Shown here: positions 33,945 to 42,518 of the stretch, piece after piece
Layout: every line of letters begins with the position of its first letter
How positions within the stretch are numbered: the stretch's first letter is position 1
Assembly (NCBI GenBank): GCA_018383195.1
Contig: JAGZOP010000001.1
Location: 186,001 to 250,000, forward strand
Length of the DNA stretch: 64,000 nucleotides
Source: Clostridiaceae bacterium
GTDB taxonomy: Bacteria > Bacillota > Clostridia > Oscillospirales > Butyricicoccaceae
Direction of reading: 5' to 3'
Made by a program: the position numbers and the translations under genes
The notes under the pieces: generated by a model
The model's input: the letters and a program-made list of their open reading frames with translations, nothing else
What the model was told of the DNA's origin: nothing
Database searches by the model: none

Positions 33945-34556
33945 TTATTTTTTCAGAGCGTCGATATAGGTCATAATCAATTCGACAGACTTGTCTACAC
34001 CCAAACGACCAGAATTCACGCACAAATCATAGTGATCGCACTTGCCCCATGCCTTACCGGTGTAGTAATTGTAGTACGTCGAGCGTTGTTTATCCATCTT
34101 CTCCAGTGCAGCTTCCGGGGACTTGCCGGTAATTTCATAATCACCGCAGGTCTGAATCCGGCGAATACGATCTTCAAGCGTACCATGGATAAAGAAATCG
34201 AACTTGTTGGTGCATTCACGCAGCACATGGTCAGCGCAGCGTCCAACAATGACGCACGGACCGCTTTCTGCGGCTTCCCGAATGACTTTCGCCTGTGCCA
34301 GATAAAGCTGATCGGTCAGGCTCATGCCGTTCAGTCCAGTGGAACCGAACATGGTCAAAGAATACAGGAAGCTGTTGGTTGCACGCTTATCCAGCTGCTC
34401 AAACAATTCTTCGCTGAAACCGGACTTCTTTGCCGCACGGGTAATCAGCTCACGGTCAAAAAAAGAAATGCCGAGACGAAGCGCAAGCTTATGTCCAATT
34501 TCACGACCGCCGGTACCATACTGTCTGCTGATCGTAATTACGAGGTTATCTGTCAT
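33945..34556 (-). CDS. Cytidylate-kinase-like family protein
   Basis: A 203-residue P-loop-fold kinase of the Cytidylate_kin2 family. It starts NLVITISRQYGTGGREIG, a modified P-loop, followed by FFDRELITRAA and PCVIVGRCADHVLRE and a lid-like Arg-rich segment. Many firmicutes carry such proteins beside true CMK; the substrate is not established. ATG 34556 follows GGAGGG; the upstream extension is not conserved. It stands alone with its own terminator. Confidence 0.85.
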   Translation of the reverse strand: MTDNLVITISRQYGTGGREIGHKLALRLGISFFDRELITRAAKKSGFSEELFEQLDKRATNSFLYSLTMFGSTGLNGMSLTDQLYLAQAKVIREAAESGPCVIVGRCADHVLRECTNKFDFFIHGTLEDRIRRIQTCGDYEITGKSPEAALEKMDKQRSTYYNYYTGKAWGKCDHYDLCVNSGRLGVDKSVELIMTYIDALKK

Positions 34557-34702
34557 GCCGATCCCTCCATTCCGCGTGTGGCTTATACAAAATAACCAAC
34601 TGTTTCTGGTATTATTATCGCGCAATTCGTTAGATTTGTCAAGCATGACTTCTTGTAATTTCTAAGTTTTGTTAACTCTTTGTAACCTTTCTTAGAAAAA
34701 TT

Positions 34703-36076
34703 TTATTCAGCGACGAGCATCCGGCCCACTTCGTCAATATTTCCCGCGCCCATTGTCAGCACCAAATCTCCGGCTTTCGCCTCGTTTTTCAGAAAATCTG
34801 CAATCTCCTCAAACGAATCAAAGCTCTTTGCGCCGGGTACTTCGGCAGCAAGATCTGCGGAGGAAATACCGATGGTATTTTTTTCGCGGGCAGCATAAAT
34901 CGGTGCAAGCACCGCCAAATCGCACAGTTTCAGCGCGTCCACGAACTCATGGAACAGAGTTCTGGTGCGCGTATAGGTATGCGGCTGAAATGCACAGATA
35001 ATTCTATCGAACTTCATTTCACGGGCAGCTGTTAGCGTTGCGCGCATCTCACTCGGATGATGTGCATAATCATCTACAACAAGTGCGCCGCACGGCATTT
35101 TCCCGGTGCGCTGAAAGCGGCGGGACGAACCGGTGAATGCATTCAGCCCCTCTGCAACACGCACGCCATCCAACTCCAGATAGAACGATACCGCACAGGC
35201 TGCCAACGCATTCAGCATATTATGTCGGCCGGGGACAGACAGGCGGACTGCTGCATATTTTTCTCCATGCACCATCACATCAAAGCTGTAATATCCGTTT
35301 TCAATCGTGATATGTTCGGGATATACGTCTGCGGTGGATTGCGTTCCGAAAGTCAATACCTTGCGGTTCACGCCCTGCACCGCCCTCATTGCATTTGCAT
35401 CGTCCGCGTTAACGACCACCAGACCATCTTCCGGTGTGCGCAGGCAGAATTCATGGAAAGAATGAATGATATCATCCAAATCCTTAAAGAAATCCAGATG
35501 GTCGGCTTCGACGTTCAGAATGACTGCCACTGTGGGTGCAAAACTGAGGAAAGAATTGCAGTATTCACAGGACTCCGCAACAAAGCAGTCCTTCCCACCG
35601 ATACGCAGCGTACCGCCGATGGCAGGCAGGCTGCTGCCTACCATAACAGTTGGGTCGAGCTGTGCATGCATGGCAATCAGGCTCATCATCGAAGTCGTTG
35701 TCGTCTTGCCATGCGTACCGGAAAGGCAAATGACATTGTGATAATCCCGCATGACGCTGCCCCATGCTTCCGCACGTTCCATAATCGGAATTCCCAGTTC
35801 ACGCGCGCGAATAATCTCCGGATTATCGTCATGTACCGCCGCAGTACGCACAATCAGCGCCACATTCTCAACATTTTCAGGCAAATGCGCATAGGTAATC
35901 TTGGCGCCCAGACGCTCCAGCCGCTCGGTCACTGCCGAATGCGCACGGTCAGAACCGGTAATCGGTACACCGAGCGACAGCAGCAATTCAGCCAGTGAGC
36001 TCATAGACACACCGCCAATGCCAATCAAATGCACCGGCCGTTTGGTTTCTATATAAAATTTTAGAGAATGCTCCAT
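34703..36076 (-). CDS. murC: UDP-N-acetylmuramate--L-alanine ligase
   Basis: A 457-residue Mur ligase that adds L-Ala to UDP-MurNAc in peptidoglycan synthesis. Features: the UDP-binding loop VHLIGIGGVSMSSLAELL, the ATP-binding loop SGTHGKTTTTSM, CNSFLSFAPTVAVILNVEADHLDFF, VDDYAHHPSEM and FQPHTYTRTRTLF. Length is standard. ATG 36076 has GGAGGAATTC upstream. Divergent from spoVG over 127 bases. Confidence 0.96.
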   Translation of the reverse strand: MEHSLKFYIETKRPVHLIGIGGVSMSSLAELLLSLGVPITGSDRAHSAVTERLERLGAKITYAHLPENVENVALIVRTAAVHDDNPEIIRARELGIPIMERAEAWGSVMRDYHNVICLSGTHGKTTTTSMMSLIAMHAQLDPTVMVGSSLPAIGGTLRIGGKDCFVAESCEYCNSFLSFAPTVAVILNVEADHLDFFKDLDDIIHSFHEFCLRTPEDGLVVVNADDANAMRAVQGVNRKVLTFGTQSTADVYPEHITIENGYYSFDVMVHGEKYAAVRLSVPGRHNMLNALAACAVSFYLELDGVRVAEGLNAFTGSSRRFQRTGKMPCGALVVDDYAHHPSEMRATLTAAREMKFDRIICAFQPHTYTRTRTLFHEFVDALKLCDLAVLAPIYAAREKNTIGISSADLAAEVPGAKSFDSFEEIADFLKNEAKAGDLVLTMGAGNIDEVGRMLVAE

Positions 36077-36203
36077 TTTTGAATTCCTCCCTCTCTCTAT
36101 CGGAGTAAAAAAGTTTTCATGTTCCTTGTATATTATATGCCAACCTGTCCAAAATATAAATAGTAAATCTCCCGATTTAGACATTTATAAGGAGCATTCA
36201 ATT

Positions 36204-36467
36204 ATGGAAATCACCGACATCAAATTCCGACATTTCAGTGATGACGGTCGCCTGCGCGCGATGGTTTCGGTCACGTTCGACGAGGTTTTCGCTGTACATG
36301 ACATCAAAATCATTGACGGTCAGGACCGCTTATTCCTTGCCATGCCCTCGCGCCGCATGCCGGACGGCAAATACCGCGATATTGTGCACCCAATCGGCTC
36401 CAGCCTGCGCGAAAAGCTGGAAAAAACCGTGCTGCGTGCCTACGAAGAACAGCAGCACCCCATGTAA
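36204..36467 (+). CDS. spoVG: Septation/sporulation regulator SpoVG
   Basis: An 87-residue SpoVG protein, an RNA- and DNA-binding regulator of cell division and sporulation. It starts MEITDIKFRHFSDDGRLRAMVSVTFDEVFAVHDIKII; MPSRRMPDGKYRDIVHPI is the most conserved stretch. AAGGAGC lies upstream of ATG 36204. In B. subtilis it is SigH-controlled; I could not find a clear SigH promoter. It ends at a strong terminator. Confidence 0.96.
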   Translation: MEITDIKFRHFSDDGRLRAMVSVTFDEVFAVHDIKIIDGQDRLFLAMPSRRMPDGKYRDIVHPIGSSLREKLEKTVLRAYEEQQHPM

Positions 36468-36505
36468 GCCCTCTTCTTTCTTTTCTCCCTACCATTTTTA
36501 TAGAG

Positions 36506-36545
36506 ACAGCGGCGCGCTTTTATAAAGCGTGCCGCTGTTTTTGTA
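36506..36545 (+). terminator. Terminator of spoVG
   Basis: ACAGCGGCGCGCTTT and AAAGCGTGCCGCTGT pair and are followed by TTTTTG. Confidence 0.85.
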
Positions 36546-36762
36546 TATATTGCCTTTTATTCGCATTTTGTTTTTCATTCATGCTATTATAGCAGTAATT
36601 TTCCTATCACTCATCGATATATTGATTGGGCATAGCAGCATTGAATTGACCGTCTGAATTTATACGCATAGTTCTCAGCCTGCCCTCCACCGTGCATCTG
36701 CTCCAACATAGAAACCCCGGGAGATATGCGCGCCACATATATCCTTTTTGCCTCAACATTGT
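36546..36762. other. Convergent intergenic gap (spoVG / TraX-like)
   Basis: Contains a minus-strand run of codons MLEQMHGGGQAENYAYKF... to SIYR-stop (36611-36709), without a good ribosome site. I cannot tell a real small peptide from chance, so it is not called as a gene. Confidence 0.35.
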
Positions 36763-37506
36763 TCACAGCATCCACTGCCAAAGCATATACAGCACGAGCA
36801 GATGTACCGGATAAAAAGCGTAGCAAATATACTGAAATGCTTTGGAATGATACCCCTGCTTGCCGCGGTACAGCCAAATCGGAATCAATGCCAGCAGTGC
36901 AACCCCCTGCTGCATCATTTTTATTTCATATCCTGCAACTGTTACTGTGTAAAAATAGCTGCCAAGAACCTGAATATTGAGCACCGCCAGACACACAATC
37001 TGCCCGAGCAGGCACCACCAGTTCCTCTGATGGAAAAAATAAAACGTCAGCACCATCAGGACTCCTGCGCCAAAGTAATCTACCATCGCAATCGTTCCGA
37101 GGATATAATCGCAAAACAGGATTACAAGGATGCTCCCCCATGTCATCCATGGCTTTTTGAATGCTTTTGCCTTTTCACATGCCAGAATGGAAAGCAGACC
37201 GATCAAAAAAGTCCACAGCACGTTTTGATGAAACGGATAAAAAAACGAGCTTCCATAAATCAAATTAAACGGAATCTCTGAAACCACCGCAAAGAGAAAC
37301 ATTCTTCCTATGTATTTCCGAACATTGGATGTATGAAAATATCCCTCTGCAATCAAAAATGCAAAAATCGGAAACGCCATCCTTCCGATGCATGTCATCC
37401 ACTCCTGCTGCGGAAACAGGGTTGCCCACAGATGGTCACACAGCATCAATGCCATTGCCAAAATGTGCAGATGAAATGAATTCAGCCCCTTTGTTTTCCC
37501 TATCAT
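36763..37506 (-). CDS. TraX-family membrane protein
   Basis: A 247-residue protein with about seven membrane helices and the TraX signature: the family opens with LNSFHLHILAMALMLCDHL and FPIFAFLIAEGYFHTSNVRKY. TraX of the F plasmid acetylates pilin; chromosomal clostridial members probably act as acyltransferases of unknown target, since no conjugation genes are near. ATG 37506 follows GGAGGGGAG. Gene stands alone. Confidence 0.85.
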   Translation of the reverse strand: MIGKTKGLNSFHLHILAMALMLCDHLWATLFPQQEWMTCIGRMAFPIFAFLIAEGYFHTSNVRKYIGRMFLFAVVSEIPFNLIYGSSFFYPFHQNVLWTFLIGLLSILACEKAKAFKKPWMTWGSILVILFCDYILGTIAMVDYFGAGVLMVLTFYFFHQRNWWCLLGQIVCLAVLNIQVLGSYFYTVTVAGYEIKMMQQGVALLALIPIWLYRGKQGYHSKAFQYICYAFYPVHLLVLYMLWQWML

Positions 37507-37625
37507 ATTGCTCCCCTCCGTTTTTTCAATTCTCCGCTGCAAACCGCATCTTCGGTTTCAGCAAAATTTCCTGCACAAATTGTACCACAATAAAAATAGC
37601 AATTCCAGATACGCTTTGGAAACAG

Positions 37626-37664
37626 AAAAAAACTGCCCTCAAACAGCATTTGAGGGCAGTTTCT
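37626..37664 (-). terminator. Terminator of purL
   Basis: AAAAAAACTGCCCTCAAA with TTTGAGGGCAGTTT; U tract on the minus transcript. Confidence 0.85.
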
Positions 37665-37689
37665 TGATTCGTGTATCCGGATGAAATCC

Positions 37690-40600
37690 TTATTTGAAGT
37701 ACTTCACGCCGTTTTCAAAGATCGGCTGGTACTTTTCGCCGTAGATATTGCGGCCAACATACGGGCTGTAGCGCTCGGTGTGTCCCATCTTGCCGAGCAC
37801 ACGGCCGTCCGGAGAGGTAATACCCTCAATCGCACACATCGAGCCGTTCGGGTTCCATGCGATGTCCATGGACGGGTTGCCTGCCAGATCGGTGTACTGG
37901 AACGCCACCTGACCGTTTGCAATCAGTTCGTCGATCACATGCTGCGGTGCAACGAAGCGACCTTCGCCGTGAGAAATTGCAATCGAGTGCAGATCGCCAA
38001 CCTCGCAGGAGGACAGCCACGGGCTCTTAACTGATGCCACGCGGGTGGTCACATAGCTCGACTGGTGACGGCCGATGAGGTTGAACGTCAAGGTCGGGTC
38101 CTCCGCGGTCATCTGGTCGCGGATTTCACCGTAGGGCACCAGACCCAGCTTAATGAGCGCCTGGAAGCCGTTGCAGATGCCGAGCATCAAACCGTCACGC
38201 TTCCCGAGAAGCTCATGGATGGAATCCTTGATGCCGGGTCCGCGCAGGAACGATGCAATAAACTTGCCCGAACCGTCCGGCTCGTCACCGCCCGAGAAAC
38301 CGCCCGGAAGGATAACCATTTGTGCGCGGCGGATGGCATTTTCAAGCTGTTCTGCCGACTGTGCCAGCGCGTCCGCCGAATAATTGCGCACGACAATGAT
38401 TTCTGCCGCACCACCGGCATTTTCGACCGCCTTTGCGGTGTCATATTCACAGTTCGTGCCCGGGAATACCGGAATGACTGCAAGCGGCTTTGCGCTCTTG
38501 ACTGCCGGCGCTGCCGCGCTGCGTGCAGTACAGGAAATCGTGGTCAGCTTATCATCCGAAGCCGCAGCCTTGGTCGGGAATACCGATTCCAGACGGCCTT
38601 CGAGCGCAGCCTTGAGTGCATCCATGGAGATCACTTCGTCCTGCAGCACAATCTCTGCCGCCTTGGTAGTCTCGCCCACCTTCCATGCGTGCGGCAGTTC
38701 TTCGGTTGCTTCGACCAGAATGCCGCCAAAGTTCTTGAGATAGAGCGCATCTGCCGGGAAGCCTGCGTCAAATGCAAAGCCGATGTCGTTGCCGATTGCC
38801 ATCTTGCACACGCCTTCCGCAACGCCGCCGACCGACAGCGCCCATGCGGAAACGACCTTTCCTTCCGAAATCAGACCGTAGACCTCGTCCCACATATCCT
38901 TAATCATATCATAATCCGGTGTGCCGTCTGTGTTGTATGCAGCGTCGAACAGATAAACCGGATGGTCTGCCGCCTTGAATTCAGGAGAAATCAGGCAGGA
39001 AGCATCCTGCGGCGCAATGGCGAAGGATACCAGCGTCGGCGGAACGTCCATATCGTCAAACGAGCCGGACATAGAGTCCTTGCCGCCGATTGCCGCAAGG
39101 CACAGCTCCTCCTGTGCGACATAGGCGCCGAGCAGCGCCGCAAGCGGCTTGCCAAAGCGCTTCGGGTCCTTGCCGAGACGCTCGAAGTATTCCTGGAAAG
39201 TCAGATATGCGCGCTCGTAGTTGCAGCCTGCGGCAACCAGCTTTGCAACCGACTCAATGACTGCCGCGCTTGCACCGAGGAACGGGTTCTGCTCGGTATA
39301 GTAGGGGTCAAAGCCGTATGCCATGACCGACGCCGTCGAAGCCTGACCGGACAGCGCGGGCAGGGTTGCCGCCATCACCTGTGCCGGGGTGAGCTGGTTC
39401 TTGCCGCCAAACGGCATAAAGACAGAGTTCGCACCAATCGAGCCGTCAAAGCGCTCAACCAGACCGCGCTCCAGACAGATGTTCAGCGAAGCGGCATGAT
39501 GCAGCAGCTGCTCGGAAAGGGTATCCCCTTCCGGAATGTTTTCAATCGAAGGCGTATCCAGATGCGGAATCTCTGCGGTCGCATGCTTTGCGCAGCCGTT
39601 GGTGTTCAAGAAATCGCGGGAAACGTCCGCAATGGTCTTGCCGTTCCAGGTCATACGCAGACGGTTCGTATCGGTCACAACCGCAACCTTGACCGCCTCC
39701 AGATTTTCCTTTGCCGCCTCTTCGATGAACTTGTCCGCGTCCTTTGCGCGCACGACAACCGCCATACGCTCCTGCGACTCGGAAATAGCAAGTTCGGTGC
39801 CGTCCAGACCGTCGTACTTCTTCGGAACCATATTGAGGTCGATGTCCAGACCATCTGCCAGCTCGCCGATTGCAACCGAAACGCCGCCCGCGCCAAAGTC
39901 GTTGCAGCGGCGAATCATACGGGTGACCTCTGCATTGCGGAACAGACGCTGAATCTTGCGCTCCTCCGGCGGGTTGCCCTTCTGTACCTCTGCGCCGCAG
40001 GTTTCAAGGGATTCTTCGGTGTGCTTCTTCGACGAACCGGTTGCACCGCCGCAGCCGTCGCGTCCGGTCTTGCCGCCAAGCAGGATGACAATATCCCCTG
40101 CTTCCGGTACTTCACGGATGACATTTTCAACCGGCGCTGCACCGACTACCGCGCCGATCTCCAGACGCTTTGCAATGTAGCCCGGATGGTAAATCTCATG
40201 AACCAGTCCGGTTGCAAGACCGATCTGGTTGCCATAAGAGGAGTAGCCTGCTGCCGCAGTGGTGCACAGCTTGCGCTGGGGCAGCTTGTGCGGCAAGGTC
40301 TCGCTGAGCGGTACGGTCGGGTCGCCCGCACCGGTCACACGCATCGCCTGATACACATAAGAGCGGCCGGAAAGCGGGTCACGGATTGCACCGCCGAGGC
40401 AGGTCGCTGCGCCGCCGAACGGTTCGATTTCAGTCGGGTGGTTGTGCGTCTCGTTCTTGAACATGAGCAGCCAGTCCTCAAAGTGGCAGCCGCCGTCCTT
40501 GTCATCCACCTTGACCTTGATCTTAATGGAGCAGGCATTGATTTCCTCGGATTCGTCGAGATTCTGGAGATAGCCGCGCTTTTTGAGCACCTTTGCCGCC

Positions 40601-41436
40601 GCAGTTGCGATATCCATGAGGGTCACAGGGCGCTTTGCTGCCTTTTCCTCGCCATAAACCTCCACGCGCGCCGCGAGATAGTGGTCAAACGCATCCTGCA
40701 CCATCGGATCGTCAATGGCAGCGCCGTCGATTTCGGTCAGGAAAGTTGTGTGGCGGCAATGGTCCGACCAGTAGGTATCGACCATGCGCACTTCGGTGAT
40801 AGTCGGATCGCGGTGTTCCTCGTTTGCAAAATAGTTCTGCAAAAACTTGAGATCGTCGAGATCCATTGCAAGACCGAGCTCGCGCAGCATGGCAGAGAGC
40901 GCAGCCTCGTCCATGGCGGTAAAGCCCTCGACCGTCTCCACCTCGGTCGGGATTTCGTATACCGCTTTGAGCGTTTGGGGCTTGTCCATAGAAGCCTCAC
41001 GCGCCTCGACCGGGTTAATCAGGTAGTTCTTGACCTTCTGGAGTTCTTCTTCGGTCAGCGAACCTTCGAGCACATAAACCTTTGCCGCCGCAACTGCCGG
41101 ACGTTCGCCGCCGGTCAGCAGCTGGATGCACTGCGCACAGGAGTCCGCGCGCTGGTCAAACTGACCGGGCAGCGGCTCTACTGCAAGCACGGTATGTACG
41201 CCTTCGGGCAGCGGGAACGCCTCGTCGTAGCAAACATCCGCCATCGGCTCAGAGAACACAATCTGCTTTGCTTTTTCGTACATTTCCTCGGTCAGACCCT
41301 CGGCATCATAGCGGCACAGATAGCGCACGCCGGTCAGCGTGTTCAGTTCAAGCTGCTCGGTCAGGTTTTTCAGCAGGCTGCGCGCCTCGACGTCAAAGCC
41401 CGGACGCTTTTCGGAAAAACAACGGTAAACTGCCAT
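37690..41436 (-). CDS. purL: Phosphoribosylformylglycinamidine synthase, single-chain form
   Basis: A 1248-residue enzyme of purine synthesis that makes FGAM from FGAR, glutamine and ATP. The synthase part occupies about residues 1-980 (VDTYWSDHCRHTTF, FKNETHNHPTEIEPFGGAATCLGG, GGKTGRDGCGGATGSS). The C-terminal glutaminase part has the nucleophile in GICNGFQALIKLG and its His/Glu in ISHGEGRF. The fused single-chain form is usual in clostridia, where smaller PurS/Q/L sets are absent. Promoter at 41539-41568. It is encoded alone here, without other pur genes next to it. Confidence 0.95.
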   Translation of the reverse strand: MAVYRCFSEKRPGFDVEARSLLKNLTEQLELNTLTGVRYLCRYDAEGLTEEMYEKAKQIVFSEPMADVCYDEAFPLPEGVHTVLAVEPLPGQFDQRADSCAQCIQLLTGGERPAVAAAKVYVLEGSLTEEELQKVKNYLINPVEAREASMDKPQTLKAVYEIPTEVETVEGFTAMDEAALSAMLRELGLAMDLDDLKFLQNYFANEEHRDPTITEVRMVDTYWSDHCRHTTFLTEIDGAAIDDPMVQDAFDHYLAARVEVYGEEKAAKRPVTLMDIATAAAKVLKKRGYLQNLDESEEINACSIKIKVKVDDKDGGCHFEDWLLMFKNETHNHPTEIEPFGGAATCLGGAIRDPLSGRSYVYQAMRVTGAGDPTVPLSETLPHKLPQRKLCTTAAAGYSSYGNQIGLATGLVHEIYHPGYIAKRLEIGAVVGAAPVENVIREVPEAGDIVILLGGKTGRDGCGGATGSSKKHTEESLETCGAEVQKGNPPEERKIQRLFRNAEVTRMIRRCNDFGAGGVSVAIGELADGLDIDLNMVPKKYDGLDGTELAISESQERMAVVVRAKDADKFIEEAAKENLEAVKVAVVTDTNRLRMTWNGKTIADVSRDFLNTNGCAKHATAEIPHLDTPSIENIPEGDTLSEQLLHHAASLNICLERGLVERFDGSIGANSVFMPFGGKNQLTPAQVMAATLPALSGQASTASVMAYGFDPYYTEQNPFLGASAAVIESVAKLVAAGCNYERAYLTFQEYFERLGKDPKRFGKPLAALLGAYVAQEELCLAAIGGKDSMSGSFDDMDVPPTLVSFAIAPQDASCLISPEFKAADHPVYLFDAAYNTDGTPDYDMIKDMWDEVYGLISEGKVVSAWALSVGGVAEGVCKMAIGNDIGFAFDAGFPADALYLKNFGGILVEATEELPHAWKVGETTKAAEIVLQDEVISMDALKAALEGRLESVFPTKAAASDDKLTTISCTARSAAAPAVKSAKPLAVIPVFPGTNCEYDTAKAVENAGGAAEIIVVRNYSADALAQSAEQLENAIRRAQMVILPGGFSGGDEPDGSGKFIASFLRGPGIKDSIHELLGKRDGLMLGICNGFQALIKLGLVPYGEIRDQMTAEDPTLTFNLIGRHQSSYVTTRVASVKSPWLSSCEVGDLHSIAISHGEGRFVAPQHVIDELIANGQVAFQYTDLAGNPSMDIAWNPNGSMCAIEGITSPDGRVLGKMGHTERYSPYVGRNIYGEKYQPIFENGVKYFK

Positions 41437-41538
41437 GTTAGACTCCTCTTATGTATTCCGTATTTTGACCAAATAATCAAATATTCAAGCCGGAAAGCGC
41501 TCGATTTTGACTTTGGCCGATTATTTTCTATCACTATT

Positions 41539-41568
41539 ATCATACCGTATTTTGGTCTTTGTAATCAA
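41539..41568 (-). promoter_or_regulatory. Promoter of purL
   Basis: TTGATT (41563-41568), 18 bases, TATGAT (41539-41544) on the minus strand, about 100 bases upstream. No purine riboswitch signature seen in the leader. Confidence 0.6.
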
Positions 41569-41590
41569 GCGATAAACTGCCGAAACCGCA

Positions 41591-41618
41591 TTGAAATTCC
41601 CAGCGGATAGTGTATAAT
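41591..41618 (+). promoter_or_regulatory. Promoter of rpe
   Basis: TTGAAA (41591-41596), 16 bases, TATAAT (41613-41618). A GC hairpin (GGGGCGG with CCGCCCC) follows in the 139-base leader. Confidence 0.65.
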
Positions 41619-41756
41619 TTAATCAAAGGGGGCGGACAAAGCCGCCCCATCTATTCAAAAAGCGGTGTGCGCGAAAAAGATACGCCGCTGCATCGCCGCT
41701 GTGCTTCATCCTATGCGGCGCGGCGCGCGATTGTGAAAACGAGGAGGATTCTACCT

Positions 41757-42440
41757 ATGACCATCAAGCTTTCCCCGTCGATTCTGTCGGCGGATTTTGC
41801 AAATCTGGAGCGCGACATCAAGATCGCGGTCGATGCTGGCGCGGAATATGTGCATGTAGACGTGATGGACGGTCATTTCGTTCCGAACATCACCATCGGT
41901 GCACCGGTCGTTAAGGCGCTGCGCAAGGCAACCGATGCGGTACTCGACGTGCATCTGATGATCTCCGACCCGGACAAATATCTGGACGACTTCATTAAAG
42001 CCGGCTCGGACATTATTACGGTGCACTACGAATCGAACGGCGATACGCTCGAGCAGCTCAAAAAAATCCGTGCTGCAGGCGTGAAAGCTGCCTGCGTCAT
42101 CAAGCCGGGCACTCCGGCGGACGTGCTCGTGCCCCTGCTTCCCTACTGCGATATGGTGCTCATCATGACCGTAGAGCCCGGCTTCGGCGGTCAGGGCTTC
42201 ATCCCGGAATGCATGGACAAGATCAAGTTTGTACGCAAAGCCATTCAGGACGGCGGCTACAACTGCGAGCTGGAGATCGACGGCGGCGCAAAGCTGACCA
42301 ACACGGCGAACATTGTCGCGGCAGGCGCGGACGTCATTGTCGCAGGCTCGGCGGTATTCGGCGGCGACATCGCAGCCAACGTCAAGGGCTTCCACGAAGT
42401 CTTTGCGGACGGTGTTTCCAAGGCGAACTGGAACAAGTAA
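41757..42440 (+). CDS. rpe: Ribulose-phosphate 3-epimerase
   Basis: A 227-residue TIM-barrel enzyme of the pentose phosphate pathway. Landmarks: IKLSPSILSADFANLERDI, VHVDVMDGHFVPNITIG, DVHLMISDPDKYLDDF and IMTVEPGFGGQGFI, followed by ELEIDGGAKLTN, holding the metal and acid/base residues. Length fits the family. ATG 41757 has GAGGAGG upstream. It ends at a clear terminator. Confidence 0.96.
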   Translation: MTIKLSPSILSADFANLERDIKIAVDAGAEYVHVDVMDGHFVPNITIGAPVVKALRKATDAVLDVHLMISDPDKYLDDFIKAGSDIITVHYESNGDTLEQLKKIRAAGVKAACVIKPGTPADVLVPLLPYCDMVLIMTVEPGFGGQGFIPECMDKIKFVRKAIQDGGYNCELEIDGGAKLTNTANIVAAGADVIVAGSAVFGGDIAANVKGFHEVFADGVSKANWNK

Positions 42441-42443
42441 AGA

Positions 42444-42481
42444 TAAAAAAATCCGGATGCGGTGCATCCGGATTTTTTTAT
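42444..42481. terminator. Bidirectional terminator between rpe and the SLH gene
   Basis: AAATCCGGATGC and GCATCCGGATTT form a stem with A and T tracts; serves both converging genes. Confidence 0.9.
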
Positions 42482-42518
42482 TTCATTGGCAAATCTATCC
42501 CAGATGTTCTAAGCTGCC

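Noticed and set aside
36611..36709. 32-codon ORF MLEQMHGGG... after the TraX-like gene
   Set aside because: No good ribosome site and no recognisable family; may be chance.
38065..41610. 1181-codon ORF antisense to purL
   Set aside because: GC-rich antisense shadow of a clearly real PurL.
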